A DNA stretch of 37,897 bases. Source: Acidobacteriota bacterium. Lineage in GTDB: Bacteria; Acidobacteriota; Terriglobia; Bryobacterales; Bryobacteraceae. Positions within the stretch are counted from its first letter, which is position 1. Every line of letters starts with the position of its first letter. The stretch is taken from assembly GCA_023436715.1 (NCBI GenBank), contig JAEZIJ010000046.1, positions 1 through 37,897 of the forward strand, in the 5' to 3' direction. The translations under genes and the position numbers were made by a program. The notes under the pieces were generated by a model that was given only the letters and a program-made list of their open reading frames with translations, searched no databases and had not been told where the DNA came from. Shown here piece by piece: positions 16,545 to 24,213 of the stretch.

Positions 16545-17429
16545 TCACTCTACTCCTCCCACGTTCGCCAGCGGCCCGAAAATCGCGTCCTCGACCGGCA
16601 TCGACGTGCAAAGGCTGGCGTACCGTCCCGCGTTCCTCAACGCCAGCTTGCGCAGCGAGCGCGCGTATTCGTCGAAAGCCTCGGTGTACCTGGTGCGGGC
16701 GCCCGCGTCGAATTCGATATCGAGGCGTCCACCGGTCTCGGCGTCCTGCAGTTCCAACTCTCCGTCCCAGGGAGGCGTGCGGTCCTCTTCCGCCCACACC
16801 TGGACCAGCATCAACTCGTGGCCGAAGTCCGCCAGATACTGGAGCGCTTTCTCGCAGTCGCCATCGTCGAGGAAATCCGAGATGACGATAAGCAGTCCGC
16901 GTTGGGAGTAGTTCGATACGAACTGCCGGGCGACACGAAGATAGTCCGTGCGTCCAGCCGGCTGGATCTGGGTCAGGAAGTTCACCGCCGGCGCGAACCG
17001 GTGCCGTCCGCCCGCGCAACGGAACGGGTCGGCAAGCGTGTCCTGGAAAGGCTGGATCGCGATGCTGTCCAGCCGCACCAGCCCCACATAACAAAGCGCC
17101 GCGGCCAGCTTCTGCGCGTACTCGAACTTCGGCAGCGCGCCAGTCTGCATCGAAAGGCTCACATCGAGCAGCAGGCGAATCGGAGTATGCGGCTCGACGC
17201 GGAACATCTTGAGGAACAGCTTTTCGAAGCGGAGGTAGGCACGCCAGTTGACGGCGCGGAGGTCGTCTCCGTGGTGGAACCTCCTGTGGTCGAGGAACTC
17301 CTGGCCCGGTCCGGCAAAGCGCGACAAGTTGTGGCCGCCCACGAGGCCGGGAAACGACTTGCGCCAGTGGATGGCAAGCCGCTCCAGCTTTTCGAGGAAC
17401 GTCCGGTCGATCAAGGGTCCCTGGGCCAT
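16545..17429 (-). CDS. DUF58 protein (MoxR partner) with intact vWA-like MIDAS
   Basis: 294 residues. The DUF58 signature is clear: GPGQEFLDHRRFHHGDDLRAVNWRAYLR then KLFLKMFRVE. A vWA-like domain follows with D89-V-S-L-S in LLLDVSLSMQTG and a later LLIVISDFLDD strand that supplies the fourth-loop Asp. No transmembrane helix is seen, so it is probably cytosolic and works with the MoxR ATPase encoded 12 bp upstream. MoxR-DUF58 pairs are thought to act as chaperones for the vWA membrane partners, which follow here in order. The exact client is unknown. Confidence 0.92.
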   Translation of the reverse strand: MAQGPLIDRTFLEKLERLAIHWRKSFPGLVGGHNLSRFAGPGQEFLDHRRFHHGDDLRAVNWRAYLRFEKLFLKMFRVEPHTPIRLLLDVSLSMQTGALPKFEYAQKLAAALCYVGLVRLDSIAIQPFQDTLADPFRCAGGRHRFAPAVNFLTQIQPAGRTDYLRVARQFVSNYSQRGLLIVISDFLDDGDCEKALQYLADFGHELMLVQVWAEEDRTPPWDGELELQDAETGGRLDIEFDAGARTRYTEAFDEYARSLRKLALRNAGRYASLCTSMPVEDAIFGPLANVGGVE

Positions 17430-17441
17430 GCGCGCTTGCGA

Positions 17442-18437
17442 TTACGCGGCGGCCGCCTTCGACGCTACGCTACGGATGATTTCGGTCAGAACCGTCTCCG
17501 GCGTCTGGCCGTCGGCGTGGGCGTCGAAGTTGAGGATGATGCGGTGGCGCAGCACGGCAGGCGCGACTGTCCGCACATCATCGATGCTCAGGTGGTAGCG
17601 GCCGCGCATGAGGGCGAGCACCCGCCCGCACTCGACCAGCGCCTGCGCGCCCCGAGGCGAACTGCCGTAGCGGATGTACTTCTGAGCCAGTTCATGCGCC
17701 TGTCCGCTATCGGGCTGCGTGGCGAGCACGAGGTCAACCGCGAACTCCTGGACGTGCGAGGCCACCAGCACATCGCGGCAAACGGAGCGTACCTCGAGAA
17801 TAGCGCCACGGTCGAGCACGGGTGCCAACTCCGGCTCGTCCTTTTGAATGGTGCGATCGACGATGCTGTTCAGCTCGTCGCGACTTGGATAGGTGACGAG
17901 GATCTTCATCAGAAAGCGGTCGAGTTGCGCTTCGGGCAGCGGATAGGTGCCCTCCATCTCGATCGGGTTCTGTGTCGCCATCACAAGAAAGGGGCGTTCG
18001 AGCTCGTGCGTGGTGGTGCCGCTGGTGACGGTGCGCTCCTGCATGGCTTCGAGCAGCGCCGATTGCGTCTTCGGCGTGGCGCGGTTGATTTCGTCCGCGA
18101 GGACGAGGTTGGCGAAAATCGGCCCCTGCTGGAAACGCAGGAATTTCGCTCCGCGGTCGTCGCTCTCCATGATCATGCTGCCAACGATGTCGGCAGGCAT
18201 CAGGTCCGGAGTGAACTGTATACGCGAGTACTTGAGGTGCAGCGCTCGCGCGAGTGTCCGGAGCAATGTGGTTTTGCCCAGGCCCGGCACGCCCTCCAGC
18301 AGAACATGCCCGCCGGCCAGCAGACAGACCAGCACGCCATCCACTACGTCCTGCTGCCCGACAATGACCTTTCCAATTTCCTGCCGGACGCGCTCGAGCC
18401 GTGAGAAGGCGAATTGAACTACCTCTTCCGTGCGCAC
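17442..18437 (-). CDS. MoxR-family AAA+ ATPase
   Basis: 331 residues. Walker A is GVPGLGKT (49-56), Walker B is LVLADEINRA (111-120), then sensor 1 in LVMATQNPIEMEGTYPLPEAQLDRF and a C-terminal lid with SPRGAQALVE. This is the full set for the MRP (MoxR proper) branch. It is expected to remodel or activate the products of the vWA genes downstream. The start is GTG; there is no usable ATG. A TAGAAT hexamer lies only 6 nt before the GTG (18444-18449), with no clear Shine-Dalgarno sequence, so transcription might begin close to the start codon. Confidence 0.95.
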   Translation of the reverse strand: MRTEEVVQFAFSRLERVRQEIGKVIVGQQDVVDGVLVCLLAGGHVLLEGVPGLGKTTLLRTLARALHLKYSRIQFTPDLMPADIVGSMIMESDDRGAKFLRFQQGPIFANLVLADEINRATPKTQSALLEAMQERTVTSGTTTHELERPFLVMATQNPIEMEGTYPLPEAQLDRFLMKILVTYPSRDELNSIVDRTIQKDEPELAPVLDRGAILEVRSVCRDVLVASHVQEFAVDLVLATQPDSGQAHELAQKYIRYGSSPRGAQALVECGRVLALMRGRYHLSIDDVRTVAPAVLRHRIILNFDAHADGQTPETVLTEIIRSVASKAAAA

Positions 18438-18523
18438 AATTCCATTCTAGCCCGCATTGCCGGATTCCAACGGCGGTAGCCGAGCCGCGACCGCAAGGGA
18501 GCCGTTTGCCCGTTCCGGGCGGC

Positions 18524-18973
18524 CTAGACGCGCGACAAAGCGGCGCTGCGCGCGCTCATCGTGTTGGCAAAATGCGCAAGGATGTGCGCCCGCTCCTCGA
18601 TAGAGTTCCGCGCCGCGTCCGCCAGGCATTTTCGCGTGACCGCGAACCAGGCCTGCTGGAGTCTGAAATCCGCCATCAGGATCCGCTGCTCCATGGTGTG
18701 GCTGCCGACGCGCATGGCCGAAGTGTAGCGGAGCAGCGACGTCAGGACGTTGTAATCGCGGACCAGCCACGTGTCGAGCGCCTCGATTTCCTCGAGCGTC
18801 AGCTCGCCCTGCAGGTATTCGAGCACGTAGGGAAACCGCAGCTCATTTGCAGCCGCGACCTGTCGCGCTCGCTCACCGGCGGCTGCGGTGCGCAAAATGG
18901 CGTGACAGTTATAACGGAACCAGTAAAAGAAAAGCACCAGCGCGAACGACAGGATCAGTAGCTCGGAAAGCAT
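18524..18973 (-). CDS. Small single-span membrane protein, unrecognised
   Basis: 149 residues from the ATG at 18973. A GTG ten codons earlier (19003) is an alternative and has an AGG about 8 nt upstream. An N-terminal membrane helix (LSELLILSFALVLFFYWF) is followed by a soluble, mostly helical domain rich in charged residues: AAANELRFPYVLEYLQGELTLEEIEALDTWLVRDYNVL. I recognise no family. It precedes the MoxR gene on the same strand by 86 bp, and co-expression with the MoxR cluster is possible but not shown. Confidence 0.75.
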   Translation of the reverse strand: MLSELLILSFALVLFFYWFRYNCHAILRTAAAGERARQVAAANELRFPYVLEYLQGELTLEEIEALDTWLVRDYNVLTSLLRYTSAMRVGSHTMEQRILMADFRLQQAWFAVTRKCLADAARNSIEERAHILAHFANTMSARSAALSRV

Positions 18974-19078
18974 GGACGCGAACCAGTATGGCCGGCCACA
19001 CACGTGGCAGCCTGAAAGAAATCGCTTGTGCGCCGATTCGAACCGAGAATAACACCCGTTTACGCAGTGCGCAAGACC

Positions 19079-19645
19079 TCAGCGTCCGAAAATCATATCC
19101 ACAGGGCTTTTGGGATTGCGTTCGCGGTGTCGCAAATAGAGGCTGGCATAGCTGGACGTGATGTAATCGGCTGTCGTGAATCCGAGCCGGACCGCGGTCC
19201 GGTCGATCCAGTCAGGCTCGCCTTCAAGTTCGAGGAAGACGCCGATGGGGGTCTCATCGACCGTTACGATACCGCCTGTTTCTTCGCCGTACTCGGTGCG
19301 GTACTTCTCATAGCGGAACACCGGCTGGAAGCCGAGACGGGAGAGGACGGCGGAAAACGTCTCCGCGTTCGCCAGGTCCGTCTCCAGTTCCTCCCGCGAC
19401 TTGTGCCGGCCAACTGACGCCGGACCTTTATATGTCAGCACGGCGCGCCGGCCGCTTTGCCGCACCCGCAAGACGAGTCCGGATTTCCGCAGTTTCGCTC
19501 CGGCGGTGTCGAAAAGCGTATTCGACTCAAAAACCCTCCGCCGGGCGACCCGGAAACCGGCGCTGCGCAACAGGCGCCTCCCCTCGGCAGCGTCCGCCAG
19601 CGGCAACTTGATTTCAGTTTCCTGAGCGGAATGATGGCGCGGCAT
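19079..19645 (-). CDS. CYTH-domain protein (class IV adenylate cyclase / triphosphatase fold)
   Basis: 188 residues forming one CYTH domain, the triphosphate tunnel metalloenzyme fold. The hallmark ExExK is present as ETEIK (9-13). Other ligand-rich strands are LRKSGLVLRVR, RAVLTYKGP, FRYEKYRTEY and FLELEGEPD. The combination is closest to CyaB-like and thiamine-triphosphatase-like proteins. Many bacterial members hydrolyse triphosphates rather than make cAMP, so cyclase activity should not be assumed. It is the first of several minus-strand genes leading into the MoxR cluster, with a 105-bp gap to the next. Confidence 0.9.
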   Translation of the reverse strand: MPRHHSAQETEIKLPLADAAEGRRLLRSAGFRVARRRVFESNTLFDTAGAKLRKSGLVLRVRQSGRRAVLTYKGPASVGRHKSREELETDLANAETFSAVLSRLGFQPVFRYEKYRTEYGEETGGIVTVDETPIGVFLELEGEPDWIDRTAVRLGFTTADYITSSYASLYLRHRERNPKSPVDMIFGR

Positions 19646-19824
19646 AGGACACTTTCGATCCTAGCAGGCCACCCATATTTCATAGAAAAAGTGAGGCAGA
19701 GTGGCCGATTTTGATACACTGGCGACACCGGGGCAGGGCGTGAGTGACGGGATTTGAAGAACTTGGCCGCTCGGGAACTTCTGGCGAGTCGATTGCATCT
19801 ACTCAGGCGGCAGGAGGGTACGCG

Positions 19825-19980
19825 ATGAGTGAGCCGTTCGCTGTTGAAATCTACCGCAGGTATCTGGCCGGAGAGACCGTTCAGCAACTGGCCACCACCC
19901 TGGAAATCCCCCCCGACAGGATCGAAAAGCGCCTTCGCGCCGCCGCCGAGTTCCTGGAGCGGCGGAAAAACGTCGCTTGA
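19825..19980 (+). CDS. 51-residue helix-turn-helix-like protein
   Basis: MSEPFAVEIYRRYLAGET begins a tiny protein whose middle (AGETVQQLATTLEIPPDRIEKRLRAA) has the spacing of a sigma-region-4/resolvase-type HTH: a Gly-Glu-Thr turn, an LATTLEIP helix break and a second helix with RIEKRLRAA. The start is decided by AGGAGGG 7 nt upstream of ATG; an in-frame GTG at 19744 would add 27 residues without a ribosome-binding site. Its stop lies 32 bp before the tRNA-Arg gene. A possible extended -10 (TG-A-TACACT, 19712-19720) lies about 100 bp upstream. Function is unknown; it could be a small DNA-binding regulator. Confidence 0.7.
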   Translation: MSEPFAVEIYRRYLAGETVQQLATTLEIPPDRIEKRLRAAAEFLERRKNVA

Positions 19981-19994
19981 CCGCGGCGCCTCTG

Positions 19995-20000
19995 TATAAT
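19995..20000 (+). promoter_or_regulatory. Consensus -10 box of the tRNA-Arg gene
   Basis: A perfect TATAAT lies 12 bp before the tRNA 5' end, the right distance for a tRNA promoter. A convincing -35 at 16-18 bp is lacking: TTGACC at 19977 is only 12 bp away and includes the stop codon of the preceding gene. Confidence 0.6.
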
Positions 20001-20012
20001 GGTAACCGCAGC

Positions 20013-20089
20013 GCGCCCGTAGCTCAGCCGGATAGAGCGACTGGCTTCGAACCAGTAGGCCGGGGGTTCGAGTCCCTCCGGGCGCGCCA
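20013..20089 (+). tRNA. tRNA-Arg (anticodon TCG)
   Basis: 77 nt with encoded CCA. The acceptor stem GCGCCCG pairs with CGGGCGC, followed by discriminator G and CCA. The D arm contains AGCTCAGCCGGATAGAGC. The anticodon stem is ACTGG/CCAGT with loop CTTCGAA, giving TCG (reads CGA and related Arg codons). The T loop is GGTTCGAGTCC. Nothing resembling an integrase or a duplicated 3' end is seen nearby. Confidence 0.97.
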
Positions 20090-20133
20090 GAAATTGTTTT
20101 ACTGTCCCAGCCCGCCTGACTCCCCGGTTCATC

Positions 20134-21765
20134 TCAAAGCTCTACCGTTCTGGAGTGCAGTCCCGAAGCTCCGCTGGGGTGCGGCGGCGCTTCGGTTTCG
20201 ATTTGCGGGGTCCCTTTGCCGTCGAAACAACGGACCGTGAACGTATGCCGGCCCGCCGCGTACGGCCACTCGTATCGCCATAGAACCCAGGTCGTGGAGG
20301 ACAGGGGCGTGCGCGATTCCGCGAGTTGCCAGGGACCATCGTCCACCTTGACCTCAACTTTCGAGATCCCACGATCGCCCGCGCGGGCGATCCCCCCGAC
20401 CGGCACGACTCTCCGGGCGCCGCGAGTCTCGATGTGATTCGACGCGATGACATCGATCACCGAGGTGGCCTTCATCCGCGCCTGCGCGTCCCATCCGCGG
20501 ACGACCCAGTAACCCGGTTCCTCGTGGTCGATCCCTTCGATCGAGGCGATCCATTTGGGCTGCTTCATTCCGTAAAGGTTCGGAATATAGATGCGCAGGG
20601 GAAACCCATGTTCGGGAAGCAGCGGCACGCCATCCCAATCGTACGTCAGCATTACTCTCGGATCGGCCATGATCGTAGCTAGCGGGAGCACTTCGTAAAA
20701 GCCATCGGCGGAGCTCATCTTCAGATGAGTGGCACTCCGCCGCAAGCCGAGGTCGGGCAGAACGCGTTGCATGCTCGCGCCGGTCCAGCGCGTGGTGCCG
20801 ACCAGATCGCCGCCGACCGGATTTGAAATGCATGAGAGTGTCACGAACTGGTGCATCGGTTCGTATCTGCCGCGGATGTCCTGCAAAGTCAATTCGAGCG
20901 GCTTCTCGACCAAGCCGGAAATGCGCAGTGCCCAGTTCTTCGCGTCGATCATCATCGGCATGGAATCGATATCGATCCGGTAATGCCGCTCAAGCGGCGT
21001 GAGTTCAGGGCGAGTCCCGGGGACCGGTTTCACGGTAGCGGCCGCATTCGGCAGTGCGTGCGTCTCAGACCAGCGCTTTGCCGAAGTTGAGAGCCGCTTG
21101 CTTCGATCGAAGCCGGCAATTGTGCCGGCCGCGACGCCGGCGGCCGTAACGGCGGCAGAGGCTCCGATCACGCGCACAATCATCCGCCGCCGGTCGATCC
21201 GCTCGCCGGCTTCGATTGGTTCTCGAGTAGGGAGTTCGCCCGCGATGGAAAGCCGCCAGCGAAGCCATTCCAGGCAAACGCCCCATGAGGCGAACGCCAA
21301 AACCACCCAGATGAAGCCCATTGCGACGGTCGCGCCAGCCGTGGCGTTCATCTTTGCACTGAGCAATCCGAGCGGGACGCCTAAAACCGCGCCGAGGATT
21401 GTACCGGCAAGCGCGCTCCTCTCGCCGCGCGGCCGCAGCGCAAAGAAGATCGCCCCGGCAACCGCGGCGGTGAGAACGCAGCCGACGATCGCCATGGCGT
21501 GCTCGGCGGACTTCGACACGGATGCCGTGTCTCCGAGGCTCAATCCGCGGATGACTTTCACAAGCGAATCGATTCCGAAGGTAAGGACGCCCCCCGGAAG
21601 GCTGCGCGCCATCCAATCGAAGATGTCGAACGGCACAAATGGGAGCGACGCAATTGCGTGCCCCAGATAGAAGATCGCAATCAGCGGCGCCGCCGTGATC
21701 GCTCCCAGCAGCGCTCCCCAGATGCCTCTGAGTTCCATTGCCGCACGGACTCCGCTTGAAACCAT
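20134..21765 (-). CDS. Membrane-fused molybdopterin oxidoreductase (sulfite-oxidase fold)
   Basis: 543 residues. About five transmembrane segments (near 17-39, 88-110, 119-135, 146-165, 196-218) precede a sulfite-oxidase-type Mo domain. The Mo-ligand Cys is C312 in VTLSCISNPVGGDLVGTTRW. Further family marks are TYDWDGVPLLPEHGFPLRIYIPNLYGMKQPKWI and the C-terminal Ig-like dimer domain (GISKVEVKVDDGPW, WVLWRYEWPYAAGRHTFTVRCFDGKG). A basic stretch DRRRMIVRV before the last helix resembles a Tat motif, which fits cofactor-loaded export of the catalytic domain. The substrate (sulfite, sulfoxide or other) is unknown. ATG at 21765 is used; a second ATG at 21738 is possible. Confidence 0.9.
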   Translation of the reverse strand: MVSSGVRAAMELRGIWGALLGAITAAPLIAIFYLGHAIASLPFVPFDIFDWMARSLPGGVLTFGIDSLVKVIRGLSLGDTASVSKSAEHAMAIVGCVLTAAVAGAIFFALRPRGERSALAGTILGAVLGVPLGLLSAKMNATAGATVAMGFIWVVLAFASWGVCLEWLRWRLSIAGELPTREPIEAGERIDRRRMIVRVIGASAAVTAAGVAAGTIAGFDRSKRLSTSAKRWSETHALPNAAATVKPVPGTRPELTPLERHYRIDIDSMPMMIDAKNWALRISGLVEKPLELTLQDIRGRYEPMHQFVTLSCISNPVGGDLVGTTRWTGASMQRVLPDLGLRRSATHLKMSSADGFYEVLPLATIMADPRVMLTYDWDGVPLLPEHGFPLRIYIPNLYGMKQPKWIASIEGIDHEEPGYWVVRGWDAQARMKATSVIDVIASNHIETRGARRVVPVGGIARAGDRGISKVEVKVDDGPWQLAESRTPLSSTTWVLWRYEWPYAAGRHTFTVRCFDGKGTPQIETEAPPHPSGASGLHSRTVEL

Positions 21766-21825
21766 TCTCTCAAATCAGTCACGCAGCCCACGGTGACAAC
21801 CGGCTCGGATGTATGCTGGTCCGTT

Positions 21826-23739
21826 ATGAAGGAAAGCCGCGGAAAGATTCACCGCCTCATCGTGCCGCTTCTGCTCACCCTGATGACCCAAGCGGGCTTC
21901 GCGACGGAATTCCACGTTTCGGTCAAGGGGGACGACAGCGGCGACGGCTCGTCCTCGAGGCAGCTCAGGACCATTTCAGCCGCGGCGCGCCTCGCGCAAC
22001 CCGGCGACGCGATCACGGTACACGCGGGCACGTACCGCGAGCGCGTGACTCCGCCTCGAGGCGGTGAGTCCGACGCCAGGCGAATCGTCTACCAGGCGGC
22101 CCCGGGCGAGACGGTGTTCATCAAGGGATCGGAGGCGATCCGCGACTGGAAGCCGTTCATGGGCGACGTGTGGAAGGCTACGCTGCCGAATTCGTTTTTC
22201 GGCGGCTACAATCCCTACAAAGACTTGATCGCCGGGGACTGGTTCACTGACAAGGGCAGGCCTCATCACACCGGCGAGGTCTATCTGAACGGGAAATCCC
22301 TCTGGGAATCCCACACCATCGAGCGCGTTCTGAACCCGCAGCCCTCCGCGGGCGCAATCGATGCCGAGGGTTCCACGTACACCTGGTTTGCTGAAAGCGA
22401 CGAGAAGAATACTTACATCTGTGCGAATTTCCACGGCAAAAACCCTAACGAGGAACTGGTGGAGATCAACGTTCGCGATGCCTGCTTCTATCCCGACCAG
22501 CCCGGCCGCGACTACATCACCGTCCGCGGCTTCCACATGAGCCATGCGGCGACGCAGTGGGCCGCGCCGACCGCCGAGCAGATCGGGCTCATCGGAACAC
22601 ACTGGAGCAAAGGCTGGATCATCGAGAACAACGTGATCAGCGACTCGAAGTGCGTGGGCATCAGCCTGGGCAAGGATCGCAAGACCGGCCACAATGTGTG
22701 GATCAAAGACCCGCGGAAAGACGGCGCGACTCATTACAACGAAGTCATTGTGCGTGCGCTGGAGGCCGGGTGGTCGCGTGAGAAGATCGGTTCCCACGTC
22801 GTGCGGAACAATGTGATTTTCAACTGCGAGCAGGCAGGCGTGGTCGGCAGCCTCGGCGCCGTGTACAGCCGGATCTCGAATAACCACATCTACAACATCT
22901 GGACGAAGCGGCAATTCACCGGCGCGGAGATGGCCGGCATCAAGTTGCACGGTGCGATCGACGTTGTGGTCGGGAACAATCGCATCCACAACGCCGGCCG
23001 GGGGTTGTGGATGGACTGGATGGCGCAGGGCACTCGAATTACAGGCAACCTCCTGTACGGCAACAGCACCGACGATCTATTCGTCGAGGTGGATCACGGG
23101 CCGTTTCTGGTGGACAACAACCTGTTCCTCTCCCGGTTGAGCTTGAGCGACATGTCCGAGGGAGGCGCCTACATCCACAACCTGATTACGGGGAGGATTG
23201 TGAGCCGTCCCGAGCCTACCCGTTCCACGCCGTACCATAAAACGCACTCGACGGCGATCGCCGGCCTCGACAGCATAGCGGGAGGCGACGACCGCTTCTA
23301 CAACAACATCTTTGTAGGGAACGGCGCCGCGGAGGATCCCAACCCGCTGCGCGACGGTGGCTTCGGCTTATGGGTCTATAACCACCGCGAGTATCCGCTT
23401 CAGACAGGGGGCAATGTGTACCTCAATCGGGCGCGTGCCTATTCCAAGGAGGAGCCTGCGCTCAACCTGCCCGGAGCGCAACCCAAGATCGAGGTTGTTG
23501 AGGAAGGGGAGCGTGTGTATCTTGTCCTGGACTTAGGTGCAGACTTACAGAAAGCTGCGACGAGGCTCGTGAACACCGGGTTACTGGGGAAGGCGAAAGT
23601 CCCGGGTCTCGCGTACGAGAACGCGGACGGCTCGCCTGTGGTGATTGATACGGACTACTTCGGACAGAAAAGGCAGGCGGCGCGGCCGGCCGCGGGGCCG
23701 TTTGAGGCGGCTGGAGAGGCGAAGCGCAGGGTGTGGTGA
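21826..23739 (+). CDS. Secreted right-handed parallel beta-helix protein, possible glycoside hydrolase
   Basis: 637 residues. A signal peptide (about 1-26, IHRLIVPLLLTLMTQAGFA) leads to FHVSVKGDDSGDG, then ARLAQPGDAITVHAGTYRERVTPPRGG, the usual entry into a pectate-lyase-like beta-helix. Repeated strands with Asn ladders follow (WIIENNVISDSKCVGIS, HVVRNNVIFNCEQAGVV, ISNNHIYNI, VVGNNRIHNAGRGLWMDW, ITGNLLYGN). The start motif and length resemble family GH141-like proteins, so a polysaccharide-degrading role is suggested; catalytic residues cannot be assigned by eye. An earlier in-frame GTG (21793) is less likely because the signal peptide begins at this ATG. A TATGCT hexamer lies 8 nt before the ATG, with no Shine-Dalgarno sequence. 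Confidence 0.85.
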   Translation: MKESRGKIHRLIVPLLLTLMTQAGFATEFHVSVKGDDSGDGSSSRQLRTISAAARLAQPGDAITVHAGTYRERVTPPRGGESDARRIVYQAAPGETVFIKGSEAIRDWKPFMGDVWKATLPNSFFGGYNPYKDLIAGDWFTDKGRPHHTGEVYLNGKSLWESHTIERVLNPQPSAGAIDAEGSTYTWFAESDEKNTYICANFHGKNPNEELVEINVRDACFYPDQPGRDYITVRGFHMSHAATQWAAPTAEQIGLIGTHWSKGWIIENNVISDSKCVGISLGKDRKTGHNVWIKDPRKDGATHYNEVIVRALEAGWSREKIGSHVVRNNVIFNCEQAGVVGSLGAVYSRISNNHIYNIWTKRQFTGAEMAGIKLHGAIDVVVGNNRIHNAGRGLWMDWMAQGTRITGNLLYGNSTDDLFVEVDHGPFLVDNNLFLSRLSLSDMSEGGAYIHNLITGRIVSRPEPTRSTPYHKTHSTAIAGLDSIAGGDDRFYNNIFVGNGAAEDPNPLRDGGFGLWVYNHREYPLQTGGNVYLNRARAYSKEEPALNLPGAQPKIEVVEEGERVYLVLDLGADLQKAATRLVNTGLLGKAKVPGLAYENADGSPVVIDTDYFGQKRQAARPAAGPFEAAGEAKRRVW

Positions 23740-23869
23740 TTGCGGGCGAGGTTCATCCACAGCGGCCTTTTCTGCGATACGATATCCAGAGGTCCAACTG
23801 CAAATTAGGCCTTCGGAACACCCCCCGGGTTCAGGAAAGAGGTGTGCAGCATCATTGACGACCTTGGAA

Positions 23870-24208
23870 ATGCTCGATGCCGTAGAATCCCGCATTTCGG
23901 CGCTACGGTCCCGAAGTGCGGCTGGTCCGCGACCGCGGGCCAGCGCCGAAGCAGCCGCCGCGCTGCGTGCCGAATTGCGTGCGGCTGGGGTGTCTGCGGA
24001 CGAGTTCGCCAGGGTAGCATGCGTTTCGCAGGATGAGGTGGAGGCCTGGACGTCCGGCGTCAACCGGGCGCCCGAATGGGTGCCCGCCGCCATCCGGCTC
24101 GTGGCGTTGCTGACTCCGTCCGTGCGTCACAAGCTTTTACATGACCAGCGTGCAGGGAATGCGCGCCGGGCCAACCGTCATCCATTCTCCCGAATCGAGG
24201 AACTCTAA
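23870..24208 (+). CDS. Small HTH protein paired with a ParA-like ATPase
   Basis: 112 residues from ATG 23870. A TTG at 23855, with GAGGTG about 10 nt upstream, is a serious alternative start. The N-terminal half is a charged Ala/Arg-rich helix. The second half contains an XRE-like HTH: LRAELRAAGVSADEFARVACVSQDEVEAWTSG, then APEWVPAAIRLVALLTP, as in regulators that count on Cro/CI folds. The stop lies 5 bp before the ParA-like gene, whose Shine-Dalgarno (GAGGAA) is inside this gene, so the two are an operon. It might act as the DNA-binding partner of the ATPase. That role is inferred from pairing only. Confidence 0.7.
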   Translation: MLDAVESRISALRSRSAAGPRPRASAEAAAALRAELRAAGVSADEFARVACVSQDEVEAWTSGVNRAPEWVPAAIRLVALLTPSVRHKLLHDQRAGNARRANRHPFSRIEEL

Positions 24209-24213
24209 TACAA

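Noticed and set aside
16818..18404. 528-codon plus-strand frame opposite DUF58 and MoxR
   Set aside because: Antisense shadow; it spans two real genes and their gap.
19977..20000. TTGACC as -35 of the tRNA-Arg promoter
   Set aside because: Only 12 bp from TATAAT; sigma-70 promoters need about 16-18.
20013..20089. tRNA as an integration site for a genomic island
   Set aside because: No integrase and no repeat of the tRNA 3' end were seen downstream within the window.
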